Assembly (NCBI GenBank): GCA_963556495.2
Contig: OY747716.1
Span: forward strand, 13,483,571 to 13,547,570
Reading direction: 5' to 3'
DNA: 64,000 nucleotides
Source: Valencia hispanica
Lineage: Eukaryota; Chordata; Actinopteri; Cyprinodontiformes; Valenciidae
Under the pieces are notes generated by a model that was not told the origin of the DNA, made no database searches, and saw only the letters and a list, made by a program, of their open reading frames with translations. The translations under genes and the position numbers were made by a program. Every line of letters starts with the position of its first letter. Positions within the stretch are counted from its first letter, which is position 1. Positions 30,550 to 42,100 of this stretch are shown here, in pieces.

Positions 30550-32403
30550 TTATCCGGGGTCGGGTCGCGGGGGCAGCAGCCTAAGCAAAGAGACCCAGAC
30601 TTCCCTCTCCCCAGCCACTTGTTCCAGCTCCTCGGGAGGAACCCCAAGGCGCTCCCAGGCCAGCCGAGAAACATAGTCCCTCCAGCGTTTCCTGGGCCTT
30701 CCCCTGGGCCTCCTCCCGGTGAGACGTGCCTGAAACACCTCACCAGGGAGGCGTCCAGGAGGCATCCTGACCAGATGCCCGAGCCACCTCAAGCTGAGCT
30801 GAGCTTCTCACCCTATCTCTAAGGGAGAGCCCAGACACTCTGCGGAGGAAACTCATTTCAGCCGCTTGTATCCGTGATCTCGTTCTTTCGGTCACCACCC
30901 AGAGTTCGTGACCATAGATGAGGGTAGGAACGTAGATCGACCGGTAAATCGAGAGCTTCGCCTTTTGGCTTAGCTCTCTCTTCACCACGACAGACCGGTA
31001 GAGCGCCCGCATAACTGCAGATGCCCCACCAATCCGTCTATCGATCTCCCGCTCCATTTTTCCCTCACTCGTGAACAAGACCCCCAGATACTTAAACTCC
31101 TCCACTTGGGGAAGGACCCCATCCCCGACCCGGAGGAGGCACCCCACCCTTTTCCGGCTCAAGACCATGGCCTCGGATTTGTAGGTGCTGATTCTCATCC
31201 CAGCCGCTTCACACTCGGCTGCGAACAGCTCCAGCGAAAGCTGTAGATCACGCTCCGATGAAGCCAACAGGACCACATCATCTGCAAAAAGCAGAGACCC
31301 GATCCTGAGGCCACCAAAACGGATCCCCTCAACGCCTTGGCTGCGCCTAGAGATCCTGTCCATAAAAGTTAGGAACAGGATCGGTGACAAAGGGCAACCT
31401 TGGCGGAGTCCAACTCTCACTGGAAACAAGCCCGACTTACTGCCGGCAATGCGAACCAAACTCTGGCACCGGTCGTACAGGGACCTAACAGCCCGTATCA
31501 AGGGCCCCGGTACCCCATACTCCCGGAGCACCCCCCACAGGGCCCCCCGAGGGACACGGTCGAACGCCTTCTCCAAGTCCACAAAACACATGTAGACCGG
31601 TTGGGCGAACTCCCACGCACCCTCCAGGACCCTGCTGAGGGTGTAGAGCTGGTCCAGTGTTCCACGGCCAGGACGAAAACCGCATTGTTCCTCCTGGATC
31701 CGAGGTTCGACTATCCGTCGGACCCTCCTCTCCAGAACCCCTGAATAGACCTTACCAGGGAGGCTCAGAAGTGTGATCCCCCTGTAGTTGGAACACACCC
31801 TGTGGTCCCCCTTTTTAAACAGGGGGACCACCACCCCGGTCTGCCAATCCAAGGGAACTGCCCCCGATGTCCACACAATATTGCAGAGCCGCGTTAACCA
31901 ACACAGCCCCACAACATCCAGAGCCTTGAGGAACTCCGGTCGAATCTCATCCACCCCCGGAGCCTTGCCACCGAGGAGCTTTTTAACGACCTCGGTGACC
32001 TCAACACCAGAGATTGGAGAGCCCGACCCCAAGTCCCCAAACCCTGCTTCCAGATTGGAAGGCGTGCTGGTGGGATTGAGGAGGTCTTCGAAGTATTCCA
32101 TCCACCGACCCAAAACGTCCCGCGTCGAGGTCAGCAGCACACCATCCCCACTGTAAACAGTGTTGGTGGCAGACCGCTTTCCCCCCCTGAGATGGTGGAC
32201 CAGAATCGCTTCGAAGCCGTACGGAAGTCGTTTTCCATGGTCTCTCCAAACTCCTCCCACGCCCGAGTTTTTGCCTCAGCAACCATCCGAGCCGCATCCC
32301 GCTTGGCCTGTCGGTACCTATCAGCTGCTTCAGGGGTCCCACAAGCCAAAAAGACCCGGTAGGACTCCTTCTTCAGCCTGACAGCATCCCTTACCGCCGG
32401 TGT
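30550..32403 (-). pseudogene. Reverse transcriptase region of the RTE-type LINE
   Basis: The frame after the nonsense codon covers 32403-32188. It shifts by one within a run of seven C (plus strand 32181-32187), then is open to 30740. RT motifs in order: GITLLSLPGKVYSGVLERRV, QCGFRPGRGTLDQLYTL, CFVDLEKAFDRVPRG (first catalytic Asp), GLRQGCPLSPILF, FADDVVLLASS (catalytic Asp pair) and EEFKYLGVLFTSEG. The catalytic residues are all intact. Near 30800 a piece is missing (RDRVRSSAQLEV...), which shifts the frame. The proper C-terminus (RWLGHLVRMPPGRLPGEVFQ) continues in another frame to 30550. Reverse transcribes its own RNA at the nicked target in the parent element. Confidence 0.75.
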
Positions 32404-33510
32404 CTACCAGCGGGTTCGGGGGTTGCCGCCGCGACAGGCACCGACCACCTTGCGGCCACAGCTTCGGTCAGCCGCCTCGGCAATGGAGGCGCGGAACATG
32501 GTCCACTCGGACTCGATGTCCCCCGCCTCCCCCGGGACGTGTTCAAAGATCTGCCGGAGGTGTGAGTTAAAGCTCCTTCTGACAGGAGACTCTGCCAGAC
32601 GTTCCCAGCAGACCCTCACAACACGTTTGGGCCTTCCAGGTCTGTCCGGAGTCCTCCCCCACCATCGGAGCCGACTCACCACCAGGTAGTGGTCAGTAGA
32701 CAGCTCTGCCCCTCTCCTCACCCGAGTGTCCAAAACATGCGGCCGCAGATCAGATGAGACGACAACCAAGTCGATCATTGAGCCGCGGCCTAAGGTGTCC
32801 TGGTGCCAAGTGCACATATGGACACCTTTATGCTTGAACAAGGTGTTCGTTATGGACAATCCATGACGAGCACAGAAGTCCAATAACAAGACACCACTCG
32901 GGTTTAGATCGGGGGGGCCATTCCGCCCAACCACACCCCTCCAGGTCTCACTGTCATTGCCCACGTGAGCGTTGAAGTCCCCCAGCAGAACAAGGGAGTC
33001 CCCAGGAGGAGCACTCTCCAGCACCCCCTCCAAAGACTCCAAGAAGGGTGGGTAATCTAATCTGCTGTTTGGCGCGTAAGCACAAACAACAGTCAGGACC
33101 CGTCCCCCCACCCGAAGGCGGAGGGAGGCTACCCTCTCGTTCACCGGGGTAAACCCCAACGTACAGGCGCCGAGATGGGGGGCAACAAGTATGCCCACCC
33201 CAGCTCGGCGCCTCTCAGCGGGGGCAACCCCAGAGTGGAAGAGAGTCCAACCCCTCTCGAGGAGACGGGTTCCAGAGCCAGAGCCATGCACCGAGGTGAG
33301 TCCGACGATGTCCAGTCGGAACCTCTCAACCTCGCACACCAGCTCCGGCTCCTTACCCACCAGAGAGGCGACGTTCCACGTCCCGAGAGCCAGCTTCTGC
33401 AGCCGAGGATCGGACCGCCAAGATCCCCGCCTTTGGCCGCCGCCTTTGGCCGCCGCCCATCCTGCACAGCACCCGACCCCTATGGCCCCTCCCACAGGTG
33501 GTGAGCTCAT
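32404..33510 (-). pseudogene. Apurinic-type endonuclease domain of the RTE-type LINE
   Basis: An open frame of 368 codons on the minus strand reads [14 protein letters not shown] (catalytic Asn), [33 protein letters not shown] (Asp/Asn), [13 protein letters not shown] and LSTDHYLV (catalytic Asp-His). All expected EN motifs are present. It would nick target DNA to prime reverse transcription. It ends at a TAG (32404-32406) directly after PRTRW, where the reading frame continues beyond the stop as linker to the RT. The TAG is therefore most simply a point mutation (TGG to TAG) that splits a single long ORF. The start ATG at 33510 is the first of the open frame. An earlier non-ATG start cannot be excluded. 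Confidence 0.75.
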
Positions 33511-33841
33511 GGGAAGGGGGGCCCATGTTACCTCTTCGGGCTAAGCCCGACCGGGCCCCATGGGTAAAGGCCCGGCCACCAGGCGCTCGCCAACGTGCCC
33601 CACCTCCAGGCCTGGCTCCAGAGGGGGGCCCCGGTGACCCGCGTCCGGGCGAGGGAACACTGAGTCCATCTGTCGTTTTCATCATAGGGGTCTTTTGGGC
33701 TGCACTTTGTCTGATCCCTCACCTAGAACCAAATTGCCATGGGTGACCCTACCAGGAGCAAAAGCCCCCGACAACATAACTCCTAGGATCATTGGGACAC
33801 TCAAACCCCTCCACCACGATAAGGTGGCAGCCCAGGGAGGG

Positions 33842-33924
33842 GTCTCAGTTTAAGTTTGTGATTACCTGCCTGATAAGGCTGAGGTAATTAAACAATATAT
33901 GAAGGAATAAGTTCTTGGTGTTCC
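33842..33924. repeat. 83-bp target-site duplication, right copy
   Basis: Identical over 83 bp to 30435-30517. It resumes LTR C after the LINE. Confidence 0.8.
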
Positions 33925-35059
33925 TGAACAGCAAATTACTACACATGTAGGTGAAATAACAACAACGGTTTTCCAAAATACAAGAGTTTATTACAAAAAG
34001 AATTCAACTACAATAAAACTAATATCCAAAAGTAAACAGTAAAAGTGATAAATATGCACAGAAATAGAAACAATAAACAATAAATTGATAATGATGTCAC
34101 AGTTCAGAATGAATGTTTGCTCAAAAACCAAGGCTTGTATTGAACATGGTTGGGAATGAAGCTAAGATGGTTTTAAACTAATTGCGATTAGTTTAAGACT
34201 AATCAGGACTTTCTGGTTTGTTTTCAAACCACCAGTTCACAGTGCATAGCAGAAGTGAAGAAAAACATTCTTTGGAAGAAGTGATGTTTCATTAAACCAT
34301 TTTCTGAATTAGAATTTAACAACCTTTAGATAATTGATTCTATTTAATGGATCGGTCACCGCAGTGATTGATCTAATTTAATATTTAGACTTTGTGTTAA
34401 CGTTAACGGCTGTACCAATTATGTCGATCTAATTTAGTATTTTGACTTACCAAGAAGGCGGTCTCAAAAATGACTTAAAAGATTACTTTTAGTGTTTAAA
34501 CTATTCGTTTTAAAGTCGAGCTCTAGTTGATCTCTATTTTGAATAGCATTAATGGCAGTCTTTATTGTTCATGAATAAAAGCCGTCAATGGCGGGCCCAC
34601 GTGGTTCGCTAGAGCGTGTAGCTTACAGATAACTCACGTGGCGCTGCTTAAAGTCGCTCTGGATCATTTATTCAACATCACACAAAGAAAAACTGTTGGA
34701 TTGAGTAACTTAGGTTGCAGGATATAAAACGACTTTCCATTGGAAGCCTCGAAAATCACTGTTTAAACCTCCAGGCCGACCGGCCTGTTTGTACCCAAAC
34801 AATAAATGAAATCTTACACAAAGTAACAAATCACAGTGAAACAAACAACCCTTAAATCTTGTTTGAACTAAACTAATCTCGCCTTTCCCCAGACAGACCT
34901 TATTGAACGGTTAAAGTTCTCCAAGTCGCTCCGTGGATGATGGGCGAAGCTAACACAACGTTAGCCGGCAGGCTAGCAATAGCTGCGGTCGGTTAGCAGC
35001 GGTAGGCCGTATGGCTGCGTAGAAGCCAAGGAGATGGAGGAGCAAACTCAACCTGGGTG

Positions 35060-36310
35060 TCTAGTGTCTTTTGTGTTCTGATAGTAGAGCGAATGTCAGG
35101 GTGGGTTTAGTTCTCCTTCTGGGATGGGGCTGTGGGAACTGCCTTGGGGTCCGTGGGGCTTGGTGGTGCTGTGGCCGTGGGCCTCGGGTTGAACGTGCCA
35201 TGGCCTCCCTCCCCTGGTGGATCCCGGTGAACATCGGTGTCTATAGGGGTCAGTGGGGGAGCTGGCTCCCTGGGAAGACATTTTGTCTCCCAGTCCTTCC
35301 CTCCCCATCCCCGAACACCTCTGTCCACCCGCTCCAGCACTTTACCACTCATATAGGGTCTTGGGGCATGGGCACATCACTAGGGTGCGAGGAGGGGTTT
35401 CCCTCCTCGCAATCCCATGACGTCCTGGGTCCCAATTTTAATATACAACTTAGACACTCCCACTTATAACATTTTCATGCGACACACATGTAGGGACTTT
35501 GGGGTGGGCACACTTTTCGGCATCCAGAGGGGGAGCGGTTCAATCAGCTTCACCTCTGGTGCCGGTGCCCACTGTTAAACCACATATAGACACTGAGGGC
35601 TCGGGGTGGGGGTTGGGGGATGTGTGGCTGTCTTCCCCACATCCCACCGCTCTGTTTTAAATGCACATTATAACAACACGCATCAACACCATACTCGAGC
35701 GGGAGGATGGAGGCTAGGGGTCTTCTCACACCCCTGTTCGCCACGGGCCATCAGGGGTTGGGGTCCGGAGGAGGAACAGGTGGTCTGGTCGGGGTCCTAG
35801 GCTGTTGGGCTGCTTTGCCACTGTGGGGCCCTTGGCGGTCTGCTTGTCTCCGTCCTAGAAGGTAGGGGGTCCATCTCCCGGGTCCGGGGGCTGGTGGCTC
35901 TACTGGGGCATCTGTACCTGGACCTAGGAGCATAAAGTGTGTATGGGGTGTGTGAGTGAGGGTACAGCCAGTCATTTCTTGGGTGTTTTGGTGAGTTAGT
36001 GAGAATGTATGTGTTTAAGAGGGAGGGAACGTATGACCTTCTGTCTTTGTCTGCCTGTCAGGTTGGGTCTTGGGCTGCCCTCTCGCCTCGCGCACCTCAG
36101 GCATCCGTCACTCCCCACCAGTGACGGATGCCCCTGCCTACTGGTGCATCGGTGGTCAGTCCGGTTCGGACCTGGTGCGTGCCTGGCCGGGCCTCTTGAC
36201 TTTTTGTTTCCTACCTCTTTTCTTCATCTTCTTTCTTCCCCTTAATTTTCCGTCTCCGTGTCCATAACATCAGGAAATAAAAAACCCCGCAATTCATAAT
36301 AAAGATTTTT
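35060..36310 (+). repeat. GC-rich dispersed repeat inserted in LTR C
   Basis: LTR A has no counterpart for this region. The plus strand is G/T-rich and markedly GC-rich against its AT-rich flanks. It ends near GGAAATAAAAAACC and AATAAAGATTTTTCAC (36276-36310). Perfect hairpins occur within it: 36100-36112 with 36120-36132 (13 bp) and TGCGAGGAG/CTCCTCGCA at about 35388-35412. The open frames here show no domain and are probably compositional. It may be a non-autonomous retroelement or the 5' UTR of a larger LINE. I do not recognise it. Confidence 0.4.
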
Positions 36311-36939
36311 CACACATATATCAAGTGGAGTACTGTAGCAAAAGCTGTACTGCTCCGCTTGTGAAAGTAAATCTGTTGGGCTTCTACTTGGTAAATTCTG
36401 AGCTCCACACTGCCAAACAGGACACGTTAATTTTTTTTTAAATAAAAAAAAAAAACAGCGATCAGCTCTACCCTCTTTCCCTGAAAGTACCTTAGTTCGC
36501 AGCTTCCAGCACAGCATTCATCTCACATAAGCTCCGTCGGCGGTGGATGTAACGGCTGTTGTCTGGACTAGGCTCTGCGGCAACAGTGGCTGGTTAGCAG
36601 TTCGCTTCCTCACGGTAGCATCTGAAATTCAGAGAGTTTCTGTAGGGCTCAGGGCAGAACAGTGGGGTTTGTCTCAAGACACTGGGTTTGCGATTCACCT
36701 GATTGATCAACAGTCTTGTCGTCCTTGAAGTGGGTTCCTCCCAGAACTCGCGTCTTTTTCCCTCGCCAGCGAAGGAAACATGGGGTCCCTCCTAGCACTG
36801 TTTGGCTGCAGGAGCCCAACTGAAGAGGATTTGGGCCAATGACTCCAGCCCTTATATAACCTCTGGTCCTCTTCTTCTCCTGTTGGAGCTAGAATGTGGG
36901 TTAGCACCACCCATTGGCTGTGTGTCTCCCAACAAACAG

Positions 36940-37075
36940 AACCTGGCTCAGTAGGAGTGGCCATCTGCCACGACCGTCTGGGGGTTTGAGAAGAGCAGAG
37001 CAGAGACACAGTAGGAACAGAAGATCTGCTATAAGAGTACTTTCTATGTTACAGAAAGTAAAAAGTTGATAACAT
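36940..37075 (-). mobile_element. LINE 3' UTR fragment, second half
   Basis: It continues the fragment ending at 30286: CTGGCTCAGTAGGAGTGGCC, ...CGACCGTCTGGGGGTTTGAG, and ends GAAAGTAAAAAGTTGATAACA. It matches 44845-44983 closely. Confidence 0.65.
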
Positions 37076-38877
37076 AATAATAGAGCACTGAAATGTTATT
37101 CCTAGTCAGGGAGTGGATTCTTTATTATGACAATGCAAATATTTTAATAAGATGGTGAAACCGGGACATAGTGACTGACCCAGTAATGAAGCAGCAGAAT
37201 ACTGTGAATTTCACCCCACTGATCTCAGTTTTCACATACCATTCAAAGTGGGAGAGGGACTTGACAGAACTTGATGTTTTACAAAATACTCTTGATTTTC
37301 TCACATTTAGAAACCAATTGTTTTCTTTTTAAAAAAGGAAACAAGAGTGACTGAGTTTAACTGACATCCAAAAATATTTTTTTGCAATAATCTAATTTAA
37401 AACACTGCTTAAAGGACATGCGACACAGTCCAACTGACCAGGTCAAAGCTAGACAAACACAATTAACAGGGGGAATTGACGCACCATATATACTGTTTAG
37501 CTGCTGAGGCTACTTCCCCCCCAGGGTGTGGAGAGAAGAAAAAAAAAAAACAACCAACACAGAAATAGTGCTCTTCATTTTAAGATGAGGAAGGGTCAGA
37601 TGTCATGTTTTCTCCAGGGGCAAGTTGTGCCTTCTGAATTTGTTAAATAATGTCTCATTCTAAAACAAGAATTTGAACCCAAAAAGGATGAAAAGCAGTA
37701 AATTTACCACGATGAAGCGGGATACACTTTGGTCAATAAATTGGTTCTCCTCTCGTCCTTGTATACTGTCGCTAGTATTGTCAAGTCCCAACTATAACTC
37801 AACCTAACTATCTGGAACCCAGAAATATCAGTCATCATTGTTCATTAGATTCTCTACACAGTAATTAATGAGCTCAGATGGCGCAAAATAAAAGAAAACT
37901 TTCAAGCACAATTTATCTTGCTGATTGAGCCAGGGTTCCTTTGTGTGATGCATTAACGTTGATTGTACAGCTGAGTTAGTCTTGAGTCCTAACTGGCATG
38001 TTTTCTCTCTGCCCACTTTTCTGTCTCGTTCCACTGTTTAATAAAAGCCACCGAAGCCCAGAAATCCTCTTAAAAAATATTTTACTGGTCAATTCTGGAC
38101 GAACTTGGAAATGTTATTTTATAGCTTGTGAAATCACAGAAGAACTTGCATTTAAATGACTATTTCTTACAGTCCAGTTTCTATAATATAGACACGCAGT
38201 TTTATGTTTGGCTGGAATTGATACATCATTAAATGCATGCATGTTTCATAATGTGAGTCAAGAAACCCTCCACTCTACCCCCCCAACCTCCCCAATTTGG
38301 CCCCACAATAATGAACTTTCTCTACATAATCACGCTGGTAATTAGGCTTGCTGTGGTGTAATTACACATTACTCCAAATGTATAAAACTTCCTGCTGACT
38401 GGAAACCCTGACCTGTCTAAACAATGAGACTGTATTTTTTCCCCTGGCTTATTACCATCCTCCTTCCCTCTCTACTCTGGCTGTCTGCGGCTGTCTATTT
38501 GTCTGCTGCACTCCAGTCTGGTCCCATGAGTAATAGGAGACAGGCTGTATTACCCTGACCACGTGTTTGAGTTCCTGGGACTGTGTGTTTTGCCATTTAA
38601 CGATCTAGCAATACTTAGAAAAGAAAAGAAAGGAGGAGCACAAACAAGACACATGGACGGCAAAACACACAGACTTATCTACCAAGCATTGCAACCATTT
38701 TCCCAACCAGAGAGTTTGGAGTCCCCAGCTTCGACCGGATATATCATCTAGATATGTGTAGCATATATTAATGAGTGGCTTTATTTTCTTGCAGCTGGCA
38801 AACCATTAATTTGATCCTGATCACAATGCGTCTGCGACCAGCAGAGCAACCTCTTTAATCTGTAAAAGCAAAGAAGG
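37076..38877. other. No gene seen; unique-looking AT-rich DNA
   Basis: No open frame with recognisable similarity. An A-run lies at about 37539-37550. Possibly intronic or intergenic. Confidence 0.4.
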
Positions 38878-38885
38878 ACAACCAT

Positions 38886-39168
38886 GGGGTGCCGGTTGTA
38901 AAGTTGCACAGTCAAAAATTAACACCAATTATTTGGGTTATTTAGTCCATCATAAAAGAAAAAAGGGGGGTTCATTTTTCAGAGTCATATTTGCAACCAT
39001 GTTATATATTAATTTATAAATATAACAGTTTCAAACTAAATATTAAGTTAGCAAGCTATGTACTTAGTTGGCAAACTAAATATTTAGTTAATAAGCTAAA
39101 TATTTAGTTAATAAACCAAATTATTGGTGTCAATTTTGTGTGACTTTACAAATGGCAACCCATAGGCA
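38886..39168. mobile_element. 283-bp MITE with 8-bp target duplication (hAT-like)
   Basis: Terminal inverted repeats of about 45 bp: GGTTGTAAAGTTGCACAGTC, then AAATTAACACCAATTATTTGG on the left, and CCAAATTATTGGTGTCAATTT, then TGTGACTTTACAAATGGCAACC on the right. The 8-bp direct repeat ACAACCAT flanks it (38878-38885 and 39169-39176). Eight-bp duplications are typical of hAT elements. The centre holds tandem AAGCTAAATATTTAGTTAAT units (39040-39110). It is non-coding. Confidence 0.6.
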
Positions 39169-42100
39169 ACAACCATCAATCAAATAGACTTTAATCACAT
39201 CCTCCTGCAGAATGTAGTGTTGAATGTTCGTTGAAGTAGAAAATACAGGAAAGAAGAATTAAACTGAGTTAGCCAGAGGTTATGGTTACTTCTTCTGAAA
39301 CCGTCTGTCGAAAGGTATGGAGATCGCATGCCTGTGATTGGTCAGCATGCCACTTCCTTTGAATTCATCAACAGCACCGCTATTTACAACAACAACAACA
39401 ACAGAGTGCTGAAGATATCTAGCAGCAGACATGGAGCAGATCGAAGAATGTCTTGCAGAGCACATTTATGTATTCAGGGTTCATTGCAATAGCGACTGAG
39501 GAGATTTTTTTAAATCATATTTGGGCACAAAAAGCTCTTTTGAATATTGAAAGAGGTGGAAGTTGTTTAAGTGAGGAGTTTTAGTTAGGAATAAAAAAGT
39601 AAATGCATTGTTGTTGACCAGAGACATTACCGCAACAGTGACAGGACACACGCTGAATAGTGCTACCCCCCTGTTGACCTGGTGGTGAATTGCTTTGCAA
39701 GACTCTCCAGGCAACGGAGAAATCTGAAAGGAAACCATCTCCGCCGATACGTGTGTGTGTCAGTGCAAGCTTGCTGATGGAGAAGTGTAAACTAGGCTTA
39801 AACCTTATAGACACAAAGTGACAGATACTAAGAATGTAATTCAAGCAATTACACTCGTGCATATTTCAGAGTAATGCATCAAGGACGCACCCAGAGCTAG
39901 ACCCTGGATTACAGCAGCAGCAGAGTCCCCCAAAACCCATGTCCCTGTGGATATCCAAGAGCAAAAACAGAACACCCACTGCCCCTCCAGCGATGATCCG
40001 CCATGGACTCCTCCAGTAGCCAGTGACCTTTCAATCTCTATGTGATCCTTATGTGCTTATGTTCTTTCTACTGCAGTATTTTACTTGTTACATTTAAATT
40101 TATTTCTTGATGTTTTAAGTTGCAACTTTAGGCCATTTTAAGATTTTGGACAAAGAATGTATAGTTAAACCATAAGATGTGCATACCCCTCTGCCAAGAA
40201 CTTTGTTTTTGATAGAACAAGCAAAAACATTGTTTTTATCTAAATTTAATTTAAGAAAAATGCATGCTAGAAACTATTTAAGTCATTCTCAGTAATCAAT
40301 TGGAACAATCTTCATTGCAACGACACCAATCACACCCTTTTTTAAATAATTAGCTTTTTGCATGTATGGCATTTGGAAGGCCTCCTTTCCATTACCCTAA
40401 TCTCTATTAGGTTTAAGTCAGGAATCCTAAATATTAACATTACTCCCAGACAGAAGAGACATGATGGTTAAATAATAGATGGGCGTTTAACCAAAACCGG
40501 CCAGGGGTACAAAAAATGTTGGCCTTAAGTGAATGAATTGTTTATTGCTTTGTTAGAGATAAGCATGCAGACGTGGAGCTGAAATGCACCACGACATAAC
40601 TAATCAGACAAGAAGGTTTTTTTTGATGCATTCTGTAGTAATTTTTCTCTTGTAACAAATCAGTCAACTAAGAACTAAGAATGTAATCACAAGATTCTTA
40701 AAACAATAAGTCGAAAGCTGGTTTGTAATTGTTCACCACCAGTTATTATTCTCTTGTTTTTGAAAGCTTGCTCACTAAAAATACATGTATTTATTTCACC
40801 ACAGAGAAATATGGATAATAAGAATGAATGCTATGGGATATGTGAGGCTCATATGCCATGATTTAGAATTTCTTACATTTGTTTTGCTCATTATCTCATC
40901 TCATTCAACTCAAATAACTAAGTGAAACACATCATTTAGATTAATTACACAGACTAGTGATTTGAAGCCTTTCTTTTTGTTCATTTTGATCATTTTCTGC
41001 ATAGAGTTAATAAAAACATGACATTCAAGACTAGAATATTAAATCAGACCAACAAAAAACATTTTAATACAGAAATCGTTGCTTAAAAGTTGGAATTTTT
41101 AGAAGGTACTTTTAATCTGACAAACAAGCTTCTGTTTTGGTTTATTGAATGACAGTGTCTCTGGTGAGAAAAGCCCCATATTAACATCTGCTGTTTGTCA
41201 TTTTAATTACTCTTGTTTGAAGTCCATGAGCGTCGAACAAAAAAAAATGCAGCAAACACTTTCATACATACCGCTTTTCTTATTTTTCTAAGATAAGGAC
41301 GGTTTAATTTGCTGGACAACCAACCCTGGTGAAATGTCACAATGTCATTTCTGGGACGAGGAGTCTCAATGTGGACATACTAAATTAAACACAGTGTCTG
41401 CATGAAAGCACTTATCAGCATGACTCATGAGCAAACAGAGGTCATGTATCTCGCCCATGGGTTCCTCAGTCCCGCGTTCATCGACCATCTCTTCTCGAAT
41501 GTATAGAACGCCGGAGAGAACAGCGGGCGATTACCCTTTGCTTTATCAGTTCACTGAGTGCTACAAGGCTCATCTGATGTGTCAGATCTGCTGTTCCTCA
41601 GCGCAACGACTTCAAGTTGGTGAGGAGCCCATGGTTCTGGATTGTGTTGATGCTAAAATAATAATGAGAAGTTTAAACCGAGAGTGTCCTCTGACCTTAC
41701 AGCCTTCTTAAGAAGATCTCAGGCTAGCCTGGCTGAGGAGCGGATTTGTTGTATCATGACTTCATTGGCTCCACTTCTACCAATTATTGCACCAGTTCTA
41801 AACAAGCAGATTAAAGCAGATTAAATGGAATCTTTGCAAAGCAAGGGAGAAAAGCAAATGAGGTCCACAGCCAGATGGCTCACTGTTTTGCAGTCCTCTC
41901 CAAGTTCTCTGTAGTCAAGTTCTCCACCCAGCTGCCTCCACTTATCTTTGATCAACGCCTCTGGTTTCCATGTCATTTTCACCTCTCCCTCAGCATATAC
42001 ACTCCTCTCTGTCATTTATTCTCTGCTAGATTCTTCCGTTGCCTTCAGTCAGCCTAGGTGTCTCCTGGTTCTCTGTTGTTTTACCTTCCTGTTCACATTC

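Larger units (their letters stand above)
30518..33841 (-). mobile_element. Nearly intact RTE-type LINE (Rex3-like)
   Basis: A 3.3-kb element on the minus strand. It has a GC-rich 5' UTR (33841-33511), an endonuclease and reverse-transcriptase reading frame, and a short 3' UTR. The 3' UTR ends in GGATAAGCGGAAGAAAATGG followed by tandem ATGG units (30518-30540). EN and RT in one frame and a tetranucleotide tail match RTE-clade LINEs. Rex3 of fishes has such a tail. It appears full length and is flanked by perfect 83-bp duplications, so the insertion is recent. Defects found: one nonsense codon, one frameshift in a C run, and one C-terminal deletion with frameshift. Confidence 0.75.
30287..36935 (-). 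mobile_element. Solo LTR (type C, same family as A) with two nested insertions
   Basis: On the minus strand it starts TGTTGGG at about 36934 and ends GGCACAAC at 30287. It is flanked by AACAG (30282-30286 and 36935-36939). The intact homologous LINE at 44840 shows the uninterrupted site CCAACAGAACC, which confirms insertion here. Segments 30287-30517 plus 33925-35040 align with LTR A (inverted), as does the TATA region at 36851-36858. A 3.3-kb RTE-type LINE (30518-33841) and a GC-rich repeat (about 35060-36310) interrupt it. Confidence 0.65.

Noticed and set aside
33175..33685. Several open frames on both strands overlapping the LINE 5' region
   Set aside because: Shadows of the GC-rich endonuclease frame and 5' UTR. 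Only the minus-strand 32404-33510 frame has family motifs.
30287..36935. Full provirus between LTR-like ends
   Set aside because: The interior is LTR sequence continuous with LTR A plus a LINE and a GC-rich repeat. No gag, pol or env is present.
41427..41711. 94-codon plus-strand open frame considered as a host exon
   Set aside because: No family pattern and no convincing flanking splice sites. Kept as unassigned.
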